11,662 bases of DNA from CAZUSP01 sp964623505. Its GTDB lineage: Bacteria; Patescibacteriota; Minisyncoccia; Minisyncoccales; UBA1441. The notes under the pieces were generated by a model. It was not told the origin of the DNA and ran no database searches. It was given only the letters and a program-made list of their open reading frames with translations. The translations under genes were made by a program, and so were the position numbers. Below are positions 1 to 6,398 of the stretch, piece after piece; position 1 is the first letter of the stretch; each line of letters opens with the position of its first letter. The stretch covers positions 1-11,662 of the forward strand of contig CAZUSP010000017.1 in assembly GCA_964623505.1 (NCBI GenBank), read 5' to 3'.

Positions 1-190
1 GTCGACAGAAGCAGGCGAGGAGGTTTTTGATGAATTTACACAGAAACAAACGCCGGAAGACGAAAACTCGGAAGCGGTAAAAGAAGAAATTACCTCCCAG
101 GGGCAGCAAAGGGGAACAATGGCACTTCTTTTAATTGCCGGAGCAACATTAATTATTGTTTTATTTTTACTGTATCTAAAAAAGAAATAA
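1..190 (+). CDS. C-terminal end of a membrane-anchored surface protein (partial)
   Basis: The reading frame enters from the left edge (first full codon at position 2) and ends at TAA 188-190. The visible 62 residues hold a hydrophilic, Glu/Gln-rich linker, then one hydrophobic segment of about 19 residues (MALLLIAGATLIIVLFLLYL) and a short KKK tail. This is the pattern of a protein that is mostly outside the cell and held by a C-terminal transmembrane helix with a positive cytoplasmic tail. The 343-aa protein at 850-1881 ends in the same way, so the two may be paralogues or at least of the same architectural class. The functional domain lies outside the window and no function can be given. 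I am fairly sure that the frame is coding, because the stop and the anchor fit well. Confidence 0.75.
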   Translation, partial: STEAGEEVFDEFTQKQTPEDENSEAVKEEITSQGQQRGTMALLLIAGATLIIVLFLLYLKKK

Positions 191-441
191 AAGATTTCAG
201 GCACGGTATTTGTGGTTATCTTGGGTATTTGTTTGTTTCTTTTATTGATTGCATTTTTCTTTCCTAAAAATGTGGCGGGGCAGGACCAGCTCCAGGGGTT
301 GTATGTGAATGTTTCGGCTTCATGCACCACAGGGACCAAGGGTTGGGCCAGCCGGTTTATTTCGGGATTTGCCATTCCTGTTGGGATGTAGCGGCGGCGA
401 TCGGTGAAATGATGGAATCATATCCTTTTGGAGATCAATAG
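191..441 (+). pseudogene. Frameshifted small Cys-rich secreted protein
   Basis: Directly after the previous stop, the same frame gives a long hydrophobic stretch (start perhaps GTG 212 or TTG 221; residues like GICLFLLLIAFFFPKNVAG), which looks like a signal peptide. From about position 299 the protein-like frame is the next one (codons starting at 1 mod 3). It reads VCECFGFMHHRDQGLGQPVY and then FGICHSCWDVAAAIGEM, ending at TAG 439-441. One extra G in the GGGG run at 295-298 joins both frames into a single protein of about 75-80 aa, with signal peptide and a CxC...CxxC pattern. The uncorrected first frame runs into a stop at 389. I read this as one gene with a 1-nt deletion, either a true lesion or a homopolymer sequencing error. 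The family is not recognised. Paired cysteines after a signal peptide could form disulfides or bind metal. The gene sits between two surface-protein genes. Confidence 0.5.
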
Positions 442-522
442 CTTTTTAATTTTCAAGCATTAATAGCGCCAATTGGATATTTATTGGTTTTCGAGATTAA
501 AAACTGGAAAGATAAGTTTTGA

Positions 523-849
523 CAAAGATATTCTCGGAAGGATTAGAATCTTCGCAGAGCTTTATCTCGGGCTCTTTGTTTAATCAATATTAGATAAAGG
601 TATAAAAAATGTAGCGAGTGGCGGAATGAGATAGAGTTAAACAACCCCTAAAAGTTCCTTTGTTCCGCTTGAAATTAATCCCGGATATTCAATCGTTTCT
701 AACCAGCTAAAAATTTTAAAATTGCCCACGATTTCTTGTTGCATTATTGCATCAAGATCTCTAAAAGACACGGATTGATTTCGGTGTTTTTTGTTTGCAA
801 AAAATATTGTTAAGTGATAAGATAAACCTATATTAATTAATGGGAAAAT
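523..849. other. Intergenic stretch without a convincing gene
   Basis: No frame on either strand gives a recognisable protein here. A minus-strand frame of 75 codons (637-864) is open and its C-terminal half looks protein-like (for example FSWLETIEYPGLIS), but its start lies inside the 850 gene and I recognise no family. It may be the remnant of a decayed gene. An 8-bp inverted repeat (CTTTATCT 560-567 and AGATAAAG 592-599) and a 5-bp one (AGAGC 556-560, GCTCT 571-575, followed by TTGTTT) could be a weak terminator for the upstream genes. A TTGACA (519-524) with TAGAAT (544-549) resembles a promoter, but the 19-nt spacing is long and nothing obvious follows it. Confidence 0.4.
795..823 (+). 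promoter_or_regulatory. Putative sigma70 promoter of the 343-aa exported protein
   Basis: TTGCAA (795-800), 17-nt spacer, TAAGAT (818-823). Each box matches the consensus at four of six positions. The expected start near 830 gives a leader of about 20 nt. GGGA at 842-845 is the only possible ribosome-binding sequence before ATG 850. Confidence 0.4.
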
Positions 850-1881
850 ATGAATAAAAAACATTCAACAATAACCCTTTGTCTTGCCCTCGCCTTTTTT
901 GTTTTTAATAGCGCCTTGGCAACCGTCGACGGGCCGCTCTTTTTGTCTGATTTTAGGTATAGCGAAGAAGAAGCTATTTATTTTATTCTAAATGCTCCAT
1001 GGTACAGGAAGATATTTCGATATGATATTTTTAGTTTAGAGAAGGGGGAGGTTGCTCATACTGGAGCAGTTATGGGAGAATTTTCAGAGGGAGACAGGAG
1101 TAGAATTGCCCAAAAATACGGATGTCCGAACGACGATTACCTGGAGTCCTGTGTCGAGGAAAAGCGGATTATTTTTTTTGAGCAAGAAGAAAAAAGAATT
1201 CTTGGATTCGAGTCACTTCCAAGGATAGATTTGGCCAGGAATAATATAGGAATAAATATTTCAGCTGATTATCAAGAAAAAGGGCGAAATAATGATTGGG
1301 GGTTTACGGAAGTAGGTTTTGTGGCAACAGTGAGCCAAAGTAATGTCGAAAAAGGAAAAATTGAATTTTACGGCTACTATAGGGATGATTTGTCTATTGC
1401 TGTAAATTTTGATGCTTTTCTGGTTCCCACAACAAACAAAGTTTTGTTTTTAGTTGGGAGAATGGGCCGACCGACTGAGGGCGGTTATTTGTTAGAAGAG
1501 GTTTTTTTCGTAGACGGCCTAGAGATCAATTATTCCGACCCCTTGCCACTGCGAACACAAGAAAAATGTATTTTAGCCTCCTTCAAAGACGAGTGTGGGA
1601 GTATTCCTCCATGGTCTTGGGGGAAGGTGGCCCATCCTAGCAGGGGAGGGTTGTTCGCCGGGTTTTCTTTTGATGGAAGAATAGACTTTCCTTTCAGCAA
1701 GGAAGCGGTTTCCCTGGATTACCCTGAACAAATCGGAGCAGAGACGCGGAAGACAGAAAAAGAAAATACTGGTTCTCAGAACGTGGAGACGACGACATTT
1801 CTTTTAAGCATCGGAGGAGTCTTATTGGTCACAGTGCTATCGTTATTGCATCTGAAAAAGAAACAAAAGATTAAACAATGA
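850..1881 (+). CDS. Exported hypothetical protein with signal peptide and C-terminal membrane anchor
   Basis: This is a protein of 343 aa. Residues 1-24 form a classic signal peptide (MNKK, hydrophobic core, cleavage site after ALA). The body of about 285 residues is acidic and rich in aromatic residues. It contains two cysteine pairs (C-PNDDYLES-C near residue 95, and C-ILASFKDE-C near residue 240), which could form disulfides outside the cell. Residues about 313-333 are a single transmembrane helix followed by a KKKQKIKQ tail. The predicted topology is therefore type I: the body outside, the tail in the cytoplasm. I recognise no enzyme motif or family. The fragment at 1-190 ends in the same manner, and a Cys-rich secreted remnant lies between them, so this looks like a small surface-protein locus. 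A promoter is placed at 795-823. The envelope fusion enzyme follows on the same strand but appears to have its own promoter. Confidence 0.85.
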   Translation: MNKKHSTITLCLALAFFVFNSALATVDGPLFLSDFRYSEEEAIYFILNAPWYRKIFRYDIFSLEKGEVAHTGAVMGEFSEGDRSRIAQKYGCPNDDYLESCVEEKRIIFFEQEEKRILGFESLPRIDLARNNIGINISADYQEKGRNNDWGFTEVGFVATVSQSNVEKGKIEFYGYYRDDLSIAVNFDAFLVPTTNKVLFLVGRMGRPTEGGYLLEEVFFVDGLEINYSDPLPLRTQEKCILASFKDECGSIPPWSWGKVAHPSRGGLFAGFSFDGRIDFPFSKEAVSLDYPEQIGAETRKTEKENTGSQNVETTTFLLSIGGVLLVTVLSLLHLKKKQKIKQ

Positions 1882-1906
1882 TTTCAAAAAAATAATGTAT
1901 TATATA

Positions 1907-1915
1907 TGGTAGAAT
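1907..1915 (+). promoter_or_regulatory. Putative extended -10 promoter of the transpeptidase/carboxypeptidase gene
   Basis: TGGTAGAAT is an extended -10 element (TGn plus TAGAAT 1910-1915) in the 49-nt gap after the upstream gene. No good -35 is seen; the matching position is an A-run. Transcription should start near 1922. Confidence 0.4.
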
Positions 1916-1930
1916 TACATTTGAATTGAG

Positions 1931-3313
1931 GTGTCAAAAGTAAAGATGAAAAGGATCTGGCTCGTCTTAATTGCAGTTCTTTTTATTATTACTGCGGCTT
2001 CAGCAGTCTTTTTTGTTTTTGACGGCAAAGAAGAAGAAAAAGAAAAAATTCTTTCTGAAACAGAAACAGAGGAATTCTTTGACGATGATATTAAAATTAT
2101 CCAGCTTGTTCATCTAAGATCTTTCAGTGACACAAGGGATGATTTTTTAACTCAGAGAAAAGACTTTTTAGAGGTCAACCTGGAAAAAGAGAAGGTTAGA
2201 CTGTATCGTCAGGGAACCCTGGTTAAGGAGGCCGATATTCTGGCTCTGGGGGAAAGAGAGCACTGGGGCGGCTCGGCGGCTGGCCTTTACCGAATTAAAT
2301 CTGCCGATCGCCGCCGCTACTCAACTGTTTCGGGGGTTTACATGCCTTATGCTTTACGCTATTACGGCAAGTATTATTTGCATGGCGAGCCTTATTATCC
2401 GGGAGGAAGAAAGCTATTGTCTGATCTTTCTGGCGGGTGCATCAGGCTTTTTGACAAAGATGCCGAGGAGTTTTATAATTTAGTTGAGATTGACCTGCCG
2501 GTTTTAGTGGTTGATCAAGAAAGAAAAGATTATTTCTATGAAAACAATTTCATCTCTGATTTTCCGGATATAACGGCCGATGCTTATTTAGTGGCCGATA
2601 TTGATTCAGGCTTTGTTCTGGCCGAGAAGAACTCCGGCCAGAAAAGACCAATTGCCTCAATTGCTAAATTGATGACGGCTGTTGTTTTGGCTGAAAACGC
2701 AAACCTAACCGATGCTATTATGGTCAGGCCGGAGATGATCACGGCCTTTGGCAGCACCAGGGGACTGGAAGCCGGTCAAACATTCAGGGTGGTGGAGTTG
2801 TTTTATCCCCTTTTAATTGAATCCTCCAATAATGCGGCTGAGGTTTTAAGTTATTTCTTGGGCCGGGCCGGAACCATCAGACTGATGAATATCAAGACAT
2901 CTTCTCTATTGATGCCGGACAGTGTTTTTGTTGACCCTCATGGGTTAAGTGAAGGAAACATCTCAACGGCCAGAGATGTTTTTCAGATGTTGAGATATGT
3001 TTTAATGAATCGTCTTCCCTTGATGCAAATAAGTCGAAGTCGGTTGGTCCGAAACTTCGGACCGATTAAGTTTGATCTATCAAAAATGCAGAACAGGAAC
3101 ATATTTGCCGAAGATGCTGGCTTTATTGGGGGCAAAACAGGATTTATTCTGGCTTCTCGCTATACCGGAGCAATGGTTTTTAATTTCCAAGACGCAGAAG
3201 GAGGGTCTAGAAGAATAGCCATTATTTATCTTGGTTCAGAGAGTGACAAGAGCGATGTGCAGCGCATTCATGGTTGGATCACAGAGAACTTTTTCTTGAT
3301 TTCGGTCTATTAA
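1931..3313 (+). CDS. Membrane-anchored L,D-transpeptidase / D-alanyl-D-alanine carboxypeptidase fusion
   Basis: This is a 460-aa envelope enzyme with two catalytic domains. Residues 8-30 are an uncleaved N-terminal membrane anchor, followed by an acidic linker. Residues about 76-196 form a YkuD-type L,D-transpeptidase domain: His151 (HGEPYYPGG), then SGGCIRL with the nucleophile Cys170. The His-to-Ser spacing agrees with the family motif, but the usual His before Gly-Cys is Gly. Residues about 212-455 form a peptidase S11 (PBP5-like) domain with S243-I-A-K246, S298-S-N300 and K402-T-G404, so all three penicillin-binding motifs are present. The second domain should trim pentapeptide stems to tetrapeptides; the first should use tetrapeptides as acyl donors for 3-3 crosslinks or anchoring. 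The start is uncertain. GTG 1931 gives the longest frame, but ATG 1946 follows a strong GAGGTG (1928-1933) by 12 nt and keeps the anchor, so it may be the true start. Confidence 0.9.
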   Translation: MSKVKMKRIWLVLIAVLFIITAASAVFFVFDGKEEEKEKILSETETEEFFDDDIKIIQLVHLRSFSDTRDDFLTQRKDFLEVNLEKEKVRLYRQGTLVKEADILALGEREHWGGSAAGLYRIKSADRRRYSTVSGVYMPYALRYYGKYYLHGEPYYPGGRKLLSDLSGGCIRLFDKDAEEFYNLVEIDLPVLVVDQERKDYFYENNFISDFPDITADAYLVADIDSGFVLAEKNSGQKRPIASIAKLMTAVVLAENANLTDAIMVRPEMITAFGSTRGLEAGQTFRVVELFYPLLIESSNNAAEVLSYFLGRAGTIRLMNIKTSSLLMPDSVFVDPHGLSEGNISTARDVFQMLRYVLMNRLPLMQISRSRLVRNFGPIKFDLSKMQNRNIFAEDAGFIGGKTGFILASRYTGAMVFNFQDAEGGSRRIAIIYLGSESDKSDVQRIHGWITENFFLISVY

Positions 3314-3341
3314 TACTTAATAATATCCTGCTTTTAATCTC

Positions 3342-3370
3342 TTGATTATCGCTGTTTTTTGGGTTAAAAT
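3342..3370 (+). promoter_or_regulatory. Putative sigma70 promoter of pheS-pheT-gyrB
   Basis: TTGATT (3342-3347), 17-nt spacer, TAAAAT (3365-3370). The start should fall near 3377, only about 11 nt before ATG 3388, and there is no Shine-Dalgarno sequence in between. Confidence 0.55.
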
Positions 3371-3387
3371 AAGATTATCTAAAGCTT

Positions 3388-4386
3388 ATGGTTGATTTAA
3401 TTGACATTGCTAAGAAAGCTGAACGGGATGTGAAAAAGTGTCGGGATTTGTCCTCTCTTGAGGATCTTACCCGGCGCTATTTAGGCAAAAAAGGATCATT
3501 TAATCTATCTTTTCAGGCCAGGATCAAAGGGTCTCCGGCGGCCAAGAAAAAGATTGGCCAGGAGTTCAATGCCGTCAAACAAAAGCTAGCGGCTTTGATC
3601 GAGAAAAAGAGACAAGAGCTGAAGGAAGATTATTTTCAGGGGAAGATATCACAAGAAAAGATCGATATTCACCAGCCGGGTCAACGTTTTCATCAAGGCC
3701 ATCTTCATCCCTTGACCCGAGTGATCAGTCAAGTTGAGGATATCTTCCAGCTGATGGGCTTTTCGGTGGTTGAAGGCCCAGAGATGGAGACCGAGTATTA
3801 TAACTTTGACGCCCTTAATATTCCGGCTGATCATCCGGCTCGCGATGCTTGGAATACTTTTTGGTTAAAGAAACCAAATCCGGCGGGCAAGAGTTTATTA
3901 AAAACCCATACTTCGCCAAATCAGGTGCGCTATATGGAGCAAAACAACCCGCCGCTTAGAATAATTGCTCCGGGGGCCTGTTATCGCCATGAAGCCACTG
4001 ATCGCTCTCACGGATTTCAATTTTTGCAAGTAGAGGGCCTGATGGTTGACCGCGAGATATCGCTAGCCAATTTTAAGGCGGTAGTTGAAAGATTTTGTTG
4101 TTCGTTTTTTGGCCCTAAGATTAAGATCAGAATCACCCCGGACTATTTTCCTTTCACCGAGCCGAGCCTGGAAATTAGTATTTTAGATAAAAAAGGCTAT
4201 TGGCTTGAGATCATGGGGGCCGGACTAGTTCACCCCAATGTTTTCAAGACCGTCGGCTATAAACCCGGCCAGTGGCAGGGTTTTGCTTTTGGGATGGGAG
4301 TTGAACGGCTGGCCATGATCAAATTCGGATTAGACGATGTGCGAATGCTTTATCAGGGCGATTTGCGCTTAATTCAACAATTCTAA
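3388..4386 (+). CDS. pheS: Phenylalanyl-tRNA synthetase alpha subunit
   Basis: PheS carries the catalytic class II aminoacyl-tRNA synthetase core of the (alpha-beta)2 enzyme that charges tRNA-Phe in the cytoplasm. The 332 aa match the normal family length. Residues 1-90 are the N-terminal helical arm, a coiled coil that contacts tRNA. The catalytic core follows: motif 1 region near 106-130 (HPLTRVISQVEDIF), the KTHTSPNQVRYM segment (172-183), motif 2 (YRHEATDRSHGFQFLQVEG, 199-217) with the FxQxEG signature, and motif 3 (GFAFGMGVERLAMIKFG, 298-314) with the ATP-binding Arg. Motif 2 has HEATDRSHGF where many bacteria have RDTxDATHSH. This may be lineage-typical and leaves the key residues in place. 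The gene opens a tight operon: its stop is 1 nt from the pheT start, so translation is probably coupled. Confidence 0.97.
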   Translation: MVDLIDIAKKAERDVKKCRDLSSLEDLTRRYLGKKGSFNLSFQARIKGSPAAKKKIGQEFNAVKQKLAALIEKKRQELKEDYFQGKISQEKIDIHQPGQRFHQGHLHPLTRVISQVEDIFQLMGFSVVEGPEMETEYYNFDALNIPADHPARDAWNTFWLKKPNPAGKSLLKTHTSPNQVRYMEQNNPPLRIIAPGACYRHEATDRSHGFQFLQVEGLMVDREISLANFKAVVERFCCSFFGPKIKIRITPDYFPFTEPSLEISILDKKGYWLEIMGAGLVHPNVFKTVGYKPGQWQGFAFGMGVERLAMIKFGLDDVRMLYQGDLRLIQQF

Positions 4387-4387
4387 G

Positions 4388-6394
4388 ATGATTTTCAGCT
4401 ATTCTTGGCTTCAATCTTTTTTCAAAAAGAAATTGCCAGCACCCAATAAGTTGGCTGAGAAAATAACGCAGCACTTTTTTGGAGCCGAGGTGATTGGTCG
4501 AAACTTAGAGGTTTCAATCCCTTCCGTCAGATCCGGAGACGGCTTGTCTCATTGGGGACTAGCTCGGGAGATAGGAGTTATTTTGGGATACAAAGTCAGT
4601 TATCCATTAATGGTCCCAAAACTAAATCAAGCCAGAACTGATTTTAGGGTTGAGGTTAAAGAGGAAAAGCTCTGCCGACGCTATATCTTGTCGGCCTGGC
4701 TTGGGGTGTCGATCAAGGGTTCAGATGGGCAGGTTCAGAAAAGATTAAGAGAATCGGGGATGAGACCGATCAATGGGGCGGTTGACCTGATGAATTATAT
4801 AATGCTTGAAACGGGCCAGCCGATGCACGCTTTTGATGCCGACAAAATCGCTGGCCGGGTTATCCAGGTCCGATTGGCTGAAAAAGGAGAAGAGTTTGTT
4901 TCTTTGGAAGGCAAGAAATATGTTTTAGATGAAGGCACATTAGTTGTGGCCGACAAACTGGGGCCGTTAGCTCTGGCTGGCATTAAGGGCGGGAAAAGAG
5001 CCGAAGTAACTTCATCCACCAAGAACATGTTGGTTGAATCAGCCAATTTCTGCCCGCGAACAACGAGAAAAACCTCTCGTTCATTGGCTCTAAAAACTGA
5101 TGCCTCTTGGAGATTTGAGAACGGAATTGATTCGAGCTTGGCGGAGACGGCTCAAAAACGTTTGGTTGTTTTAGGGGAAAAGACACTCAAGCCGAATCGG
5201 GTTGGACAGGTGGCTGATGTGGCCGCGGAAAGACCGAAAAATAAAATTATCAGTCTGGACTTGACCTGGGTCAGGCAGGTATTGGGAGCGGCGGTCACGA
5301 CGGCCCAGATTAAAAAAATGTTCGCTGGACTTGGCTTGAGAACAAAAATTATTTCTAAGCGAAAGATTAGAGTTGTTGTGCCAAGTTGGCGTCTGGACAT
5401 AAATATATCCGAGGACCTGGCCGAAGAGATCGGTCGCCTTTATGGTTATGACCGGATCAGGGCCGAACTGCCAAGATCCTTATTGATCCCGCCGAAGATG
5501 GACTATTCTCTTGTTTGGCGAAGGAATATCAAGAATTTGATGACTCATTTTGGATTGAGCGAGTCCTATCATTATTCTTTTTTAAAAAAACAAGACATTT
5601 CTTGTTTTGGGTATGATCTACAAAAAGCAATCGAGATAGCCAACCCGGTCAGCGCCCATTATCAGTATCTGAGATTTAGCTTGCTGCCTAATCTCTTGCA
5701 GGCGGTTAAAGAAAATGCCAAGCGGTTCGATCGGGTTGAGATGTTCGAGATAGGGAAGACCTTCTCTCGGCCCGAGCAAGAGAATCTGATTTTGGCCGGG
5801 GCCATCTTTGAGTCCGGCCGCGGGGCGGATAAGTTTTATCAGATGAAAGGCATTATTGAGGCGTTATTGGAAAAGACAGGCATCACCGATGGTTGGCTTG
5901 ATGACTATCAAGCCAAGGATTATTTTGGGGGATCTCGGACTTGGCATCCGCACAATCGAGCCGAAATAAAGATAGGCTCGAAAGTGATTGGTTTTTTGGG
6001 CGAGATACACCCTCGTTTGGCCGACGAGATTTCGCTTCCGGAAAATGTGTTTGCCTTTGAAATTGATCTTGATAAGTTAATTCGGTCGGCTTCAGAACAA
6101 CAAGAATATCAACCCATTTCTCCATATCCAGCGGTCATTCGCGACATATCAATAGTCGTGCCGACAGAAGAAAACATCGAGCAAGTCATCCATCAAATCA
6201 GTTTGGCCGGCGACGAAAGAATCAGAGATGTTGATTTGATCGATATCTATCAGGGAGCTAATTCAGATGAGAAGAGTTTGACTTTAAGAGTAGTTTATCA
6301 GTCGGGGGAAAAGAATTTAACATCAACTGAGGTCAACCAGATCCAAGAAAAAATTAACCGTCTTTGTCGAGAACAAGACTGGACGATTCGTTGA
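4388..6394 (+). CDS. pheT: Phenylalanyl-tRNA synthetase beta subunit, lacking the OB-fold tRNA-binding domain
   Basis: PheT partners PheS in Phe-tRNA synthetase, taking part in tRNA recognition and editing. At 668 aa it is about 125 residues shorter than the usual ~795. The N-terminal B1 part (residues 1-36, FSYSWLQSFF...FGAEV) passes directly into the second half of B1 (LEVSIPSVRSGDGLSHWGLA, 40-59). The EMAP/Trbp111-like OB domain normally inserted between them is absent. The B3/B4 editing region is present (about 95-240, with HAFDADKI and LKTDASWRFENGID). B5 follows (about 285-360), with the catalytic-like B6/B7 module (about 360-570) and a complete C-terminal FDX-ACB domain (about 574-668, starting YQPISPYPAVIRDISI). 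The deletion is clean and in frame, so it looks like a domain architecture rather than damage. It is the second gene of the operon, with gyrB starting 4 nt after its stop. Confidence 0.96.
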   Translation: MIFSYSWLQSFFKKKLPAPNKLAEKITQHFFGAEVIGRNLEVSIPSVRSGDGLSHWGLAREIGVILGYKVSYPLMVPKLNQARTDFRVEVKEEKLCRRYILSAWLGVSIKGSDGQVQKRLRESGMRPINGAVDLMNYIMLETGQPMHAFDADKIAGRVIQVRLAEKGEEFVSLEGKKYVLDEGTLVVADKLGPLALAGIKGGKRAEVTSSTKNMLVESANFCPRTTRKTSRSLALKTDASWRFENGIDSSLAETAQKRLVVLGEKTLKPNRVGQVADVAAERPKNKIISLDLTWVRQVLGAAVTTAQIKKMFAGLGLRTKIISKRKIRVVVPSWRLDINISEDLAEEIGRLYGYDRIRAELPRSLLIPPKMDYSLVWRRNIKNLMTHFGLSESYHYSFLKKQDISCFGYDLQKAIEIANPVSAHYQYLRFSLLPNLLQAVKENAKRFDRVEMFEIGKTFSRPEQENLILAGAIFESGRGADKFYQMKGIIEALLEKTGITDGWLDDYQAKDYFGGSRTWHPHNRAEIKIGSKVIGFLGEIHPRLADEISLPENVFAFEIDLDKLIRSASEQQEYQPISPYPAVIRDISIVVPTEENIEQVIHQISLAGDERIRDVDLIDIYQGANSDEKSLTLRVVYQSGEKNLTSTEVNQIQEKINRLCREQDWTIR

Positions 6395-6398
6395 AAAA

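Noticed and set aside
519..549. TTGACA...TAGAAT promoter-like pair
   Set aside because: The 19-nt spacing is long and no gene or RNA follows for about 300 nt.
560..599. Inverted repeat CTTTATCT/AGATAAAG
   Set aside because: AT-rich, with a 24-nt spacer and no T run; too weak to call a terminator or an insertion-sequence end.
637..864. Minus-strand open frame of 75 codons before the 343-aa exported protein
   Set aside because: Its start lies inside the signal-peptide region of the plus-strand gene, no ribosome-binding site or promoter is visible, and I recognise no family. Part of it looks protein-like, so it is mentioned in the intergenic entry as a possible remnant only.
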